A stretch of 64,000 bases of DNA from Pseudomonas viridiflava (GTDB lineage: Bacteria; Pseudomonadota; Gammaproteobacteria; Pseudomonadales; Pseudomonadaceae). Under the pieces are notes generated by a model. It had not been told where the DNA came from and did not search any database. It worked only from the letters and a program-made list of their open reading frames with translations. The translations under genes and the position numbers were made by a program. Shown here piece by piece: positions 15,979 through 24,134 of this stretch (its first letter is position 1; each line of letters opens with the position of its first letter). Where the stretch lies: NCBI RefSeq assembly GCF_900573885.1, contig NZ_UPSE01000493.1, forward strand, positions 710,181 to 774,180, written 5' to 3'.

Positions 15979-16833
15979 ATGAGCAAAATGCGTCGGTTAT
16001 TGGGTTTGGGTGCCGGTCTGGCACTGGCACTTAGCACCGGTTTGGCAGGTGCGGCAGATAAACCCACACTGAAAATCGGCTACGTCGATGGCTGGTCCGA
16101 CAGCGTCGCCACCACCCACGTGGCGGCAGAAATCATCAAACAGAAACTCGGTTACGACGTGCAATTGATGCCCGTCGCTACCGGCATCATGTGGCAGGGC
16201 GTGGCCAAAGGTCAGCTCGACGCCATGCTTTCGGCGTGGCTGCCCGTTACCCACGGCGCCTATTACGAAAAACTCAAAGACCAGGTGGTCGACCTCGGCC
16301 CGAACTTCAACGACGCGAAAATCGGTTTGATCGTGCCTGAGTACGTGACCGCCAAAACCGTGGGCGATCTGCAAGCGCAGAAAGATGCCTTCGCCGGCCG
16401 CATCGTCGGCATCGACGCCGGTTCAGGCGTCATGCTGAAAACCGATCAGGCCATCAAGGACTACGGCCTCGACTACAAACTGCTCGCCAGCTCCGGCAGC
16501 GCCATGACCGCTGAACTGGCCCGCGCCATTCGTTCCGAGAAACCGATTGCGGTCACCGGCTGGATTCCGCACTGGATGTTTGCCAAGTGGAAACTGCGCT
16601 TCCTCGAAGACCCGAAAAACGTCTACGGCGCCGCTGAACACGTAGACAGCGTGGCCAACCCCGGTCTGGAAGCCAAAGCGCCGACCGTTGTCGCCTTCCT
16701 GAAGAAATTCAACTGGACCCCCGACGAAATCGGCAGCGTGATGCTGGCGGTGGAAGAGGGCGCCAAGCCGGCCGATGCCGCGAAAAAATGGGTAGCGGAA
16801 AACCCGGCTCGCGTGGATGGCTGGTTGAAATAA
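15979..16833 (+). CDS. betX: Glycine betaine-type ABC transporter substrate-binding protein (orphan)
   Basis: The 284-residue protein has a signal peptide ending near AGAA (residue 25-26) followed by the OpuAC domain of quaternary-ammonium-binding proteins: KIGYVDGWSDSVATTHVAAE, DAMLSAWLPVTHGAYYEK, and VTGWIPHWMFAKW with aromatic residues that cage the trimethylammonium group. It lacks a neighbouring ATPase and permease. In pseudomonads the Cbc transporter core is known to use separately encoded binding proteins, BetX and CaiX, and PAO1 PA3236 (BetX) lies next to the same DUF485/ActP genes. The betX name rests on that synteny and is inference; betaine rather than choline or carnitine is not proven by sequence. 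Confidence 0.85.
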   Translation: MSKMRRLLGLGAGLALALSTGLAGAADKPTLKIGYVDGWSDSVATTHVAAEIIKQKLGYDVQLMPVATGIMWQGVAKGQLDAMLSAWLPVTHGAYYEKLKDQVVDLGPNFNDAKIGLIVPEYVTAKTVGDLQAQKDAFAGRIVGIDAGSGVMLKTDQAIKDYGLDYKLLASSGSAMTAELARAIRSEKPIAVTGWIPHWMFAKWKLRFLEDPKNVYGAAEHVDSVANPGLEAKAPTVVAFLKKFNWTPDEIGSVMLAVEEGAKPADAAKKWVAENPARVDGWLK

Positions 16834-16853
16834 GCGTTATTGCGTTTGGCACG

Positions 16854-16884
16854 AAGCCGCTCTTTTGAGCGGCTTTGTTGTTTT
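16854..16884 (+). terminator. Intrinsic terminator after the betaine-binding gene
   Basis: Stem AAGCCGCTC/GAGCGGCTT with loop TTTT is followed by TGTTGTTTTC, 20 bases after the stop codon. Confidence 0.75.
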
Positions 16885-16888
16885 CAAC

Positions 16889-17022
16889 GTAGGTTGGCGT
16901 TGAGCGAAGCGAAGCCCAACATGGCGGTGCGCTGGTTTGGCGTTGGACCGTCACGCGGAGCCCGCAGGGATCCCTGTTGGGCTTCGCGGCGCTCACCGCC
17001 CGCGGACCGACCCAACCTACGA
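16889..17022. repeat. GTAGGTTGG...AAGCCCAAC repeat cluster
   Basis: A left copy (CGTAGGTTGGCGTTGAGCG to GCGAAGCCCAAC) and a right copy in inverse order (GTTGGGCTTCGCGGCGCTC to CCAACCTACGA) enclose about 50 bases. The outer ends are reverse complements, so the whole behaves as a large imperfect palindrome. Related single copies occur at 4221, 10612 and 46709. Confidence 0.65.
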
Positions 17023-17030
17023 GTGTGTTG

Positions 17031-17060
17031 CGACCTTGGTCTTAAATAAGACTAAGGTCG
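17031..17060. promoter_or_regulatory. 14-bp-arm inverted repeat upstream of the DUF485-actP genes
   Basis: CGACCTTGGTCTTA, AA, TAAGACTAAGGTCG: the arms match in 13 of 14 positions and the mismatch would be a G-U pair in RNA. It lies about 70 bases before the DUF485 start codon, in the expected promoter/leader region. It could be an operator for the acetate symporter genes or a leader hairpin. Confidence 0.5.
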
Positions 17061-17130
17061 TCTGTCTTCCGGCCCTGAGCGAACTATTGTTAGCTCACCA
17101 GCAACCCGTGCTGCGGAGGATAAAAATAAA

Positions 17131-17451
17131 ATGAACGACAGCATCTACGAGCGGATTGAGAAAAGTCCGCGATTCAGAGAATTGGTAGCCAAGCGCGAGC
17201 GATTCGCCTGGATACTTTCCGCCATCATGCTTGGCCTCTACGTGGCCTTCATCCTTGTCATCGCCTTTGACCCCAGCCTGTTCGGCACGCCGATCAGTGA
17301 AGGGTCGCCGACCACGTGGGGTATTCCCGCCGGCATCGGTCTGATCCTCTCCGCCTTTGTGCTCACCGGTATCTACGTGTACCGCGCCAACGGCGAATTC
17401 GACGACTTGAACCAGGCCATTCTCGACGAGGTGAAAAATGATCGCACGTAA
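17131..17451 (+). CDS. DUF485 domain inner-membrane protein (YjcH-like)
   Basis: This 106-residue protein has the DUF485 pattern: a basic N-terminal stretch (SPRFRELVAKRERFAW) followed by two hydrophobic segments at about residues 27-50 and 66-92. A short acidic/basic tail follows. Members are encoded directly before ActP-type acetate symporters and are thought to assist them; the role is poorly defined. Here the gene overlaps actP by 14 bases. The RBS is GGAGGATAAAAATAAA, somewhat distant from the ATG. Confidence 0.9.
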   Translation: MNDSIYERIEKSPRFRELVAKRERFAWILSAIMLGLYVAFILVIAFDPSLFGTPISEGSPTTWGIPAGIGLILSAFVLTGIYVYRANGEFDDLNQAILDEVKNDRT

Positions 17452-19096
17452 TCTTGCGGCCTGCGCCTTGCTCGCGTTCGCGCCAGCCCTGTGGGCTGCC
17501 GACGCCATTGCCGGTGCGGTAGAGCGTCAACCCATCAACGTGGCAGCCATTGTCATGTTCGTGGCGTTTGTCGGCGCCACCTTGTTCATTACCTACTGGG
17601 CTTCCAAGCGCAACAACTCCACCGCTGACCACTACGCCGCTGGCGGCAAGATCACGGGCTTTCAGAACGGCCTGGCGATTGCGGGCGACTACATGTCGGC
17701 GGCCTCGTTCCTGGGTATTTCCGCTCTGGTGTACACCTCCGGTTATGACGGCCTGATCTACTCCATCGGCTTTCTGGTCGGCTGGCCGATCATCCTGTTC
17801 CTGATTGCCGAGCGCTTGCGCAACCTGGGCAAATACACCTTTGCCGACGTCGCTTCGTATCGCCTCAAGCAGAAAGAGATCCGCACCCTGTCTGCCAGCG
17901 GTTCGCTGGTGGTGGTGGCGTTCTACCTGATCGCGCAGATGGTTGGCGCCGGCAAGCTGATTCAGCTGCTGTTCGGGCTGGACTACCACGTGGCGGTGAT
18001 TCTGGTCGGCATTCTGATGGTGCTGTACGTGCTGTTCGGCGGCATGCTGGCAACCACCTGGGTGCAAATCATCAAAGCCGTGCTGCTGCTTTCGGGCGCT
18101 TCGTTCATGGCACTGATGGTGATGAAAACCGTCAACTTCGACTTCGGCACGCTGTTCTCCGAAGCCGTGAAAGTGCACGCCAAAGGTCAGGCCATCATGA
18201 GCCCTGGCGCATTGGTGAGTGACCCGGTTTCGGCGATCTCCCTCGGCCTGGCACTGATGTTCGGTACCGCTGGCCTGCCGCACATTCTGATGCGCTTCTT
18301 CACCGTGAGCGATGCCAAGGAAGCCCGCAAAAGCGTGTTCTACGCCACCGGCTTCATCGGTTACTTCTACATCCTGACCTTTATCATCGGCTTCGGCGCG
18401 ATCTTGCTGGTCAGCACTAACCCGGCGTTCAAAGACGCAGCGGGCGCTCTGTTGGGGGGTAACAACATGGCGGCGGTGCACCTGGCTAACGCCGTAGGCG
18501 GCAGCCTGTTCCTCGGCTTTATCTCGGCAGTGGCGTTCGCCACCATTCTGGCGGTAGTGGCTGGCTTGACCCTGGCCGGCGCTTCGGCGGTGTCCCACGA
18601 CATCTATGCCAGCGTGATCAAGGCCGGCAAAGCCAACGAGAAAGATGAACTGCGCGTATCGAAGATCACCACCATTGCCCTCGGCGTACTCGCCATCGGC
18701 CTGGGCATCCTCTTCGAGAAACAGAACATCGCGTTCATGGTGGGCCTGGCGTTCTCCATCGCTGCAAGCTGCAACTTCCCGGTGCTGATCCTTTCCATGT
18801 ACTGGAAAAACCTCACCACCCGTGGCGCCATGATCGGTGGCTGGCTGGGTCTGTTGACCGCCGTCGGCCTGATGATTCTCGGCCCAACCATCTGGGTGCA
18901 GGTAATGGGTAACGCGAAGGCGATCTTCCCGTACGAATACCCGGCCTTGTTCTCGATGATCGTGGCATTCGCGGGTATCTGGTTCTTCTCGATCACCGAC
19001 AAATCCACCTCGGCCAGTGAAGAGCGTGCACGCTTCCTGCCGCAATTCGTTCGCTCGCAAACCGGCCTGGGTGCCAGTGGTGCAGCGGCGCATTGA
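17438..19096 (+). CDS. actP: Cation/acetate symporter
   Basis: The 552-residue protein belongs to the sodium:solute symporter (SSS) family and matches ActP in length and order: a short N-terminal signal-like segment, then about thirteen hydrophobic helices, with YAAGGKITGFQNGLAIAGDY in the first core helices and MFGTAGLPHILMRFFTV in the middle. It imports acetate and related short-chain carboxylates with a cation. It overlaps the DUF485 gene, and both are followed by a strong terminator. Corresponds to PAO1 PA3234 by position (recalled). Confidence 0.94.
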   Translation: MIARNLAACALLAFAPALWAADAIAGAVERQPINVAAIVMFVAFVGATLFITYWASKRNNSTADHYAAGGKITGFQNGLAIAGDYMSAASFLGISALVYTSGYDGLIYSIGFLVGWPIILFLIAERLRNLGKYTFADVASYRLKQKEIRTLSASGSLVVVAFYLIAQMVGAGKLIQLLFGLDYHVAVILVGILMVLYVLFGGMLATTWVQIIKAVLLLSGASFMALMVMKTVNFDFGTLFSEAVKVHAKGQAIMSPGALVSDPVSAISLGLALMFGTAGLPHILMRFFTVSDAKEARKSVFYATGFIGYFYILTFIIGFGAILLVSTNPAFKDAAGALLGGNNMAAVHLANAVGGSLFLGFISAVAFATILAVVAGLTLAGASAVSHDIYASVIKAGKANEKDELRVSKITTIALGVLAIGLGILFEKQNIAFMVGLAFSIAASCNFPVLILSMYWKNLTTRGAMIGGWLGLLTAVGLMILGPTIWVQVMGNAKAIFPYEYPALFSMIVAFAGIWFFSITDKSTSASEERARFLPQFVRSQTGLGASGAAAH

Positions 19097-19121
19097 TCGA
19101 CATAGCTTCTGAGTGATCTTG

Positions 19122-19148
19122 GGCAGCCTTCGGGCTGCCTTTTTTTTT
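19122..19148 (+). terminator. Strong intrinsic terminator after actP
   Basis: Stem GGCAGCC/GGCTGCC with a stable TTCG tetraloop is followed by nine T residues. Confidence 0.93.
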
Positions 19149-19183
19149 AAAAGCGCATGGGGTTATAGCTGCTCCTACCCACC

Positions 19184-19210
19184 CTGTAGGAGCGGCTTTA
19201 GCCGCGATGC
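19184..19210. repeat. REP element, GGAGCGGCTTTAGCCGCGATG type
   Basis: A single well-preserved copy CTGTAGGAGCGGCTTTAGCCGCGATGC is preceded at about 19157-19178 by a degenerate inverted partner (GGGGTTATAGCTGCTCCTAC), so this is a decayed doublet. Confidence 0.8.
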
Positions 19211-19253
19211 TTTTAAATTCTCACGCGCGAATCGCGATCGAGCGAGCTAGAGA

Positions 19254-19337
19254 CGGGCAAGGCAAAAACGGGTTTTCAAGCGCAGTTGGCTGTAGCCAAT
19301 GAGCATTGAAACCCGTTTTTAACGCAGCCCGGCCGAC
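19254..19337. repeat. Palindromic intergenic element, copy A
   Basis: The element runs GGCAAGGC, arm, AAGCGCAG, inner hairpin TTGGCTGTAGCCAA, TGAGCATT, arm', AACGCAGC, GGCCGACG. The outer arms (AAAAACGGGTTTTCAA and TTGAAACCCGTTTTT) and the inner hairpin are self-complementary. A second copy in the opposite orientation lies at 23988-24074 with the same fixed blocks but different, again complementary, arms. Confidence 0.75.
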
Positions 19338-19356
19338 GCGCAGCCGATCGCCAGGC

Positions 19357-19387
19357 AATAAAAAGCCCCGCACGAAGCGGGGCTTTT
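19357..19387 (-). terminator. Intrinsic terminator of the small DUF3309 gene
   Basis: Stem AAAAGCCCCGC/GCGGGGCTTTT, loop of 5; on the minus strand it is followed by T-rich sequence, 16 bases after the stop codon. Confidence 0.85.
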
Positions 19388-19402
19388 CACACCGGCCGGA
19401 AA

Positions 19403-19561
19403 CTAAATCCTGCCAAGCAGCGCCAGAATGATCACGATGATCAAAATGGTGCCCAGAATGCCCGACGGGCCATAGCCCCAGCTTCTGGAGTGCGGGTACA
19501 GCGGCAGACCACCGACGAGGAGAAGAATGAGTACCACGATCAAAATTGTGCTGAGGCCCAT
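19403..19561 (-). CDS. Small DUF3309 family membrane protein
   Basis: A 52-residue protein reads MGLSTILIVVLILLLVGG, then LPLYPHSRSWGYGPSGILG, then a second hydrophobic stretch and a short basic end. The central PxxPHSRxWGYGPSG pattern is that of the DUF3309 family, small inner-membrane proteins of unknown function. It is preceded by an AAGGAAT ribosome-binding site and followed by its own terminator, so it is a real single-gene unit. Confidence 0.88.
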   Translation of the reverse strand: MGLSTILIVVLILLLVGGLPLYPHSRSWGYGPSGILGTILIIVIILALLGRI

Positions 19562-19703
19562 GGGTGTATTCCTTGTTCTAGACCGTTGAGTGCAACTTCC
19601 TTCAGAGGCCGCGCAACCGTTGCGCTTGCCTCGTCTACTAAGTACGACTAAGCGGGCTTTCTAATAATTCAGGTTATTTCTGCACGATGCAGGAGGAGGA
19701 GAG

Positions 19704-20084
19704 ATGGGGTTTCGCCTGGCGGCCGATGCCGTGGTGTTGGTGCACCTGTTGTTCATTCTGTTTGTGCTGTTCGGCGGGCTGTTGGTGTTGCGCTGGCGCT
19801 GGCTGATGGCGCTGCACTTGCCGGCCGTGACGTGGGGCGCCGCCGTGGAGTTTTTGCATTTGTATTGCCCGCTCACGCCGCTGGAAAACCACTTGCGCCA
19901 GGCTGCCGGTCAGCAAGGCTACGATGGCGGTTTTATCGAGCATTACCTGATTCCGCTGATCTACCCGCGCGGTCTCACACCCGAGATGCAACTGGGCTTC
20001 GGTGCGGTTGTGCTGGTGCTCAATATTGCGGTTTACGCGTATGTGATTCGCCGTGCCATACAGGCAAAAAAGATGCAGGCATGA
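19704..20084 (+). CDS. DUF2784 family membrane protein
   Basis: The 126-residue protein has hydrophobic segments at about residues 9-27, 33-53 and 97-118. DUF2784 features include VHLLFILFVLFGGLLVLRW, CPLTPLENHLRQ near residue 60, and FIEHYLIPLIYP near 83. A strong AGGAGGAG ribosome-binding site precedes the ATG. The function of the family is unknown. It stands alone between the DUF3309 gene and a dehydrogenase gene. Confidence 0.9.
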   Translation: MGFRLAADAVVLVHLLFILFVLFGGLLVLRWRWLMALHLPAVTWGAAVEFLHLYCPLTPLENHLRQAAGQQGYDGGFIEHYLIPLIYPRGLTPEMQLGFGAVVLVLNIAVYAYVIRRAIQAKKMQA

Positions 20085-20198
20085 GCGCGGTTTGCTTCGC
20101 TCATTCAGCAGCCTAATGGTGCGTGGGCCGGGGGATTGCGTTCGCTACACTGGGATCACTCCTCACCCATGACACCTATAAGAAAAGGCAGCCTTACT

Positions 20199-21002
20199 AT
20201 GCAAAATCGCATGATGATCACCGGCGCTGGTTCCGGTCTGGGCCGCGAAATCGCGTTGCGTTGGGCGCGCGAAGGCTGGCAACTGGCGCTGTCCGATGTC
20301 AGCGAGCCGGGCCTGGCAGAAACCCTGAAACTGGTTCGCGAAGCCGGCGGCGACGGCTTCACGCTGCGTTGCGACGTGCGTGATTACAGCCAGCTCACTG
20401 CCTTGGCGCAGGCGTGCGAAACCAAGTTCGGTGGCGTCGATATCATCGTCAACAACGCCGGCGTCGCCTCGGGCGGCTTCTTCAGCGACTTGTCGCTGGA
20501 AGACTGGGACTGGCAGATTTCGATCAACCTGATGGGCGTGGTCAAAGGCTGCAAAGCATTCCTGCCGCTGCTGGAGCGCAGCAAGGGTCGCATCATCAAT
20601 ATCGCTTCCATGGCCGCGCTGATGCAGGGCCCGGCGATGAGCAACTACAACGTGGCCAAGGCCGGCGTTGTGGCGTTGTCGGAAAGCCTGCTGGCTGAAC
20701 TCAAGCAGCAGGAAATCGGTGTGCACGTGGTGTGCCCGTCGTTCTTCCAGACCAACCTGATGGATTCTTTCCGCGGCCCGACGCCAACCATGAAAGCCCA
20801 GGTTGGCAAGTTGCTGGAAAGCAGCCCGATCAGCGCGGCCGATATCGCCGACCATATATTCACCTCCGTCGCCAACAACGAGTTCATGATTCTGCCGCAC
20901 GAACAGGGCCGCATGGCCTGGGCGCTGAAGCAGAAGAACCCGGAAGCGCTGTACAACGAAATGGCCGTCATGGCGGAAAAAATGCGCGCCAAAGGCAAAT
21001 AA
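20199..21002 (+). CDS. Short-chain dehydrogenase/reductase (SDR) family oxidoreductase
   Basis: The 267-residue protein has the classical SDR motifs: nucleotide-binding TGAGSGLGREIA at residues 8-19, NNAGVASGG near 85-93, the catalytic Ser in INIASMAALMQG, and YNVAKAG (Y-x-x-x-K). The aspartate in ALSDVSE near residue 36 favours NAD(H). The start was placed at the ATG behind AGAAAAGGCAG rather than 21 codons upstream. Substrate is unknown; the non-polar C-terminal region and motifs resemble those of lipid- or alcohol-active SDRs, a weak hint only. Confidence 0.9.
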   Translation: MQNRMMITGAGSGLGREIALRWAREGWQLALSDVSEPGLAETLKLVREAGGDGFTLRCDVRDYSQLTALAQACETKFGGVDIIVNNAGVASGGFFSDLSLEDWDWQISINLMGVVKGCKAFLPLLERSKGRIINIASMAALMQGPAMSNYNVAKAGVVALSESLLAELKQQEIGVHVVCPSFFQTNLMDSFRGPTPTMKAQVGKLLESSPISAADIADHIFTSVANNEFMILPHEQGRMAWALKQKNPEALYNEMAVMAEKMRAKGK

Positions 21003-21024
21003 GCAGTGGTGTAGATAACTTGTC

Positions 21025-21052
21025 TGGCCGGTCAATTTTTTTGCCGGCCAGG
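21025..21052 (+). terminator. Hairpin after the SDR gene
   Basis: CTGGCCGG and CCGGCCAG form an 8-bp perfect stem around a loop that contains seven T. The T run is in the loop, not after the stem, so it is an unusual terminator candidate. Confidence 0.45.
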
Positions 21053-21126
21053 CTTGTTCGTCACCGCCGTTGAATAGTAGGGTTGCTGGCCCGGCCTGCC
21101 TGGTCGTCGCTACGTTGAATACTCTC

Positions 21127-22299
21127 GTGAAACCCATCTCTCGGGGCCTGCTCTTTGTCGCCCTGGTGCTGGCCGCTATCAATTTGCGTCCTGGCATCAC
21201 TTCTCTCGCGCCGCTGATCGAGCGCATCGCCAACGAACTGTCTTTGAGTCGCGGCCTTATCGCCCTGACCACCGCGCTGCCCGTGCTGTGCATGGGATTG
21301 CTGGCGCCTTTCGCGCCCCGGCTTGCCGTGCGCTTTGGGCTGGAACGCACCATTACCGGCTGCATGGTGCTGATCGGCAGTGCCTTGTTGTTGCGTCTGG
21401 CCAGCCATCACAGCGTGGTGCTGATCGGCAGCGCGGTGTTTGTCGGTGCCGGCATTGCCGTGGCGGGGCCGTTGCTGTCCGGCTTTATCAAACGGCACTT
21501 CGTGGGTAAGGTCGGCCGCGTGGTGGCCTGGTATTCCTTGAGCATGACCATCGGCGGTGCCGGCGGCGCGGTATTGACCGGGCCGATGACCGGCCTGCTC
21601 GACGAACGCTGGCATTGGGGCCTGGCGATATGGGCGGTTCCGGCCCTCGTTGCCGTGCTGCTGTGGCTGTGGGTGCCAAACAAGCAGGAGGATCCGGCAG
21701 AGGTTGGCAGCGGCGGCGGCCTGCCATGGCGCGAACCACGCGCCTGGGTGATTACGGGTTTCTTCGCCATTCAGGCCGGGCTGTTTTACACCCTGACCAC
21801 CTGGCTGACGGCGCGTTATCACGAGGTAGGTTTCGGCACCTCGCAGAGCAATACCTTGTTCAGCTCATTCATGATGATCGGCCTGCCCAGCGCCTTCGTG
21901 CTGCCGTGGCTGGCCCAGCGTTACAACAACCGCGCGCAGCTTTTGTTGGTTTGCGCCATCACGTCGAGCCTGTGCCTGGGCATGATTTCCTTTATGCCGC
22001 AGGTAATGCCCCAGGTCGTTGCCTTGCTGCTGGGCTTTGCCTTGAGCGGTTCGTTCGCGCTGTCGCTGGTGCTGCCTATGTACGAAGTGAGCACGCCGCT
22101 GGCCGTCAGTCGCTGGACCGCCATGATGCTCTGCGCCGGCTACAGCATCAGCAGCTTCACGCCGATTCTCACCGGCCTGGTACGCGATCTGACCGGCAGT
22201 TATCAGGTGCCGTTTATCGTGCTGACCGGCCTGGCAGCGAGCATGATCGTTCTGGCGTTTTTGCTGCGCCCCCGCGCCGCAGCGGGCGCGGCGCAGTAA
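21127..22299 (+). CDS. MFS transporter of the CynX/NimT type
   Basis: The protein (390 residues from the chosen GTG) has about twelve hydrophobic segments and the start pattern VLAAINLRPGITSLAPLIERI seen in CynX/NimT-like permeases of the major facilitator superfamily. Members include the cyanate transporter CynX and the 2-nitroimidazole exporter NimT; the substrate here is unknown. The start is uncertain: TTG codons at 21070 and 21115 are in frame, and none has a strong ribosome-binding site. No cyanase or other clue lies nearby. Confidence 0.85.
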   Translation: MKPISRGLLFVALVLAAINLRPGITSLAPLIERIANELSLSRGLIALTTALPVLCMGLLAPFAPRLAVRFGLERTITGCMVLIGSALLLRLASHHSVVLIGSAVFVGAGIAVAGPLLSGFIKRHFVGKVGRVVAWYSLSMTIGGAGGAVLTGPMTGLLDERWHWGLAIWAVPALVAVLLWLWVPNKQEDPAEVGSGGGLPWREPRAWVITGFFAIQAGLFYTLTTWLTARYHEVGFGTSQSNTLFSSFMMIGLPSAFVLPWLAQRYNNRAQLLLVCAITSSLCLGMISFMPQVMPQVVALLLGFALSGSFALSLVLPMYEVSTPLAVSRWTAMMLCAGYSISSFTPILTGLVRDLTGSYQVPFIVLTGLAASMIVLAFLLRPRAAAGAAQ

Positions 22300-22459
22300 C
22301 AATTTGCCGCACCGGCCCGCACCCCGCGCGGGCTGTGGGGTTTATGACCGTGGCGTGACAGTTTTTCTCTGCTAGCGTTACCAGCCAGCAGTTTGAGGAT
22401 TTTCACACTGCGGTTATCTGGCATAATCGCGCCCCCTTTCGACCTGAACAGAAAACCAC

Positions 22460-23932
22460 ATGTTCGATCTTTTCAGCGGGCTGGAACCCTGGGTACTCAT
22501 CAGCCTGATCCTGGCCCTGGCATTCGTCCTGTTCTTCGAGTTCATCAACGGCTTCCATGACACCGCCAACGCGGTGGCAACCGTTATCTACACCAAAGCC
22601 ATGCCGCCTCATCTGGCGGTGATACTTTCGGGTGTATTCAACTTCCTCGGTGTATTGCTCGGCGGTGTGGGCGTGGCGTATGCCATCGTTCATTTGCTGC
22701 CGGTGGAACTGCTGATCAACGTAAACACCGGCCACGGTCTGGCCATGGTGTTCTCGTTGCTGGCAGCTGCCATCACCTGGAACCTCGGCACCTGGTACTT
22801 CGGCATTCCGGCGTCCAGTTCGCACACGCTGATCGGCTCGATTCTCGGCGTCGGTCTGGCCAACGCGCTGATCAGCGATATTCCGCTGGCCAACGGCGTG
22901 AACTGGCAGAAAGCGATTGATATCGGCATGTCGCTGATCGCCTCGCCCATCGCCGGTTTCGCTGTAGCCGCGCTGGTATTGCTCGGCCTGAAATGGTGGC
23001 GCCCGCTGTCGAAGATGCACAAAACCCCGGAACAGCGCCGCAAGATCGACGACAAGAAACACCCGCCGTTCTGGAATCGCCTGGTGCTGGTGCTGTCGGC
23101 CATGGGCGTGAGCTTTGTACACGGCTCCAACGACGGCCAGAAGGGCATTGGCCTGATCATGCTGGTGCTTATCGGTATTGTGCCGGCGCAGTTCGTGCTC
23201 GATTTGAACAGCACCACCTACCAGATCGAACGCACCCGTGACGCGACCATTCACCTGAGCCAGTTTTACGAGCGTAACCGCGCAAGCCTCGGTGAATTCC
23301 TGGCGCTGGGTAAAGGCGACACCGCCGAAATGCCTGAGCTGTTCCGCTGCAACCCGCAGCAGACCGAAGCCACCATCGCCGGTCTGTTGAAAGACCTCAA
23401 AGGCGTGACCGACTACCACAGCCTGGCGCCGGACACCCGCATCCAGGTGCGCCGTTACCTGCTGTGCCTGGACGACACCGCGAAGAAAGTGGGCAAGCTC
23501 GACGCCCTCGATTCGCGTGAGAAATCCGACCTCGACAAGCTGCGTAAAGACCTCACCTCTACCACCGAATACTCGCCGTTCTGGGTCATTCTGGCCGTGG
23601 CACTGGCGCTGGGTATCGGCACCATGGTGGGTTGGAAACGCGTGGTGCTGACCATTGGCGAGAAGATCGGCAAGCAGGGCATGACCTACGCCCAAGGCAT
23701 GTCGGCACAGATTACCGCCGCCTGCGCCATCGGCCTGGCAAACGTATTCAGCCTGCCGGTATCCACCACTCACGTGTTGTCATCGGGTGTTGCCGGCACC
23801 ATGGTCGCCAACAAAAGCGGCCTGCAAGGCGGCACGGTGCGCAATATCCTGCTGGCGTGGTTGCTGACCTTGCCTATTTCGATGGGCCTCGCAGCGAGCC
23901 TGTTCTGGCTAGCCACACGGTTCGTTGATTAA
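22460..23932 (+). CDS. pitA: Inorganic phosphate transporter, PitA type
   Basis: The 490-residue protein has the PiT-family signatures near both ends: FINGFHDTANAVATVIYTKAM at residues 29-49 and FVHGSNDGQKGIGLIML near 219, with the C-terminal repeat ANVFSLPVSTTHVLSSGVAG. A charged cytoplasmic loop of about 120 residues separates the two halves. PitA-type carriers import metal-phosphate with protons at low affinity. It ends at a clear terminator and stands alone. Confidence 0.93.
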   Translation: MFDLFSGLEPWVLISLILALAFVLFFEFINGFHDTANAVATVIYTKAMPPHLAVILSGVFNFLGVLLGGVGVAYAIVHLLPVELLINVNTGHGLAMVFSLLAAAITWNLGTWYFGIPASSSHTLIGSILGVGLANALISDIPLANGVNWQKAIDIGMSLIASPIAGFAVAALVLLGLKWWRPLSKMHKTPEQRRKIDDKKHPPFWNRLVLVLSAMGVSFVHGSNDGQKGIGLIMLVLIGIVPAQFVLDLNSTTYQIERTRDATIHLSQFYERNRASLGEFLALGKGDTAEMPELFRCNPQQTEATIAGLLKDLKGVTDYHSLAPDTRIQVRRYLLCLDDTAKKVGKLDALDSREKSDLDKLRKDLTSTTEYSPFWVILAVALALGIGTMVGWKRVVLTIGEKIGKQGMTYAQGMSAQITAACAIGLANVFSLPVSTTHVLSSGVAGTMVANKSGLQGGTVRNILLAWLLTLPISMGLAASLFWLATRFVD

Positions 23933-23933
23933 C

Positions 23934-23962
23934 AAAAAGCCCGACGTTGAGTCGGGCTTTTT
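23934..23962 (+). terminator. Intrinsic terminator after pitA
   Basis: AAAAAGCCCGAC/GTCGGGCTTTTT, loop of 5, begins 2 bases after the stop codon and ends in five T. Confidence 0.92.
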
Positions 23963-23987
23963 ATTGATCGACATTCGGCTTCCGGGC

Positions 23988-24074
23988 CGTCGGCCATGCT
24001 GCGTTGAAAGCCAACTTTAAATGCTCACGTACTTGAGTACGCTGCGCTTTAAAGCCGGCTTTCGCCTTGCCTGG
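23988..24074. repeat. Palindromic intergenic element, copy B (inverted relative to copy A)
   Basis: Read on the minus strand: GGCAAGGC, arm AAAGCCGGCTTTAAA, GCGCAG, inner hairpin CGTACTCAAGTACG, TGAGCATT, arm' TTTAAAGTTGGCTTT, AACGCAGC, GGCCGACG. The fixed blocks equal those of copy A at 19254-19337 while arms and inner hairpin differ but stay complementary. Confidence 0.75.
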
Positions 24075-24134
24075 CCTTACTCCCGAAACCCTCAATCCAG
24101 TGAACGCTGAAAACATCGCGGCTAATCGCAAGCT

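Noticed and set aside
15690..16034. Plus-strand open frame of 114 codons over the betX start
   Set aside because: It overlaps the well supported signal peptide of the binding protein in another frame and has no ribosome-binding site or family likeness.
17363..19093. 576-codon open frame on the minus strand opposite actP
   Set aside because: The translation is rich in H, Q, R and E and lacks any domain; it is a shadow of the strong plus-strand actP gene.
22403..23773. 456-codon open frame opposite pitA
   Set aside because: A shadow of high-GC codon use; the plus strand has clear PiT motifs and an intrinsic terminator.
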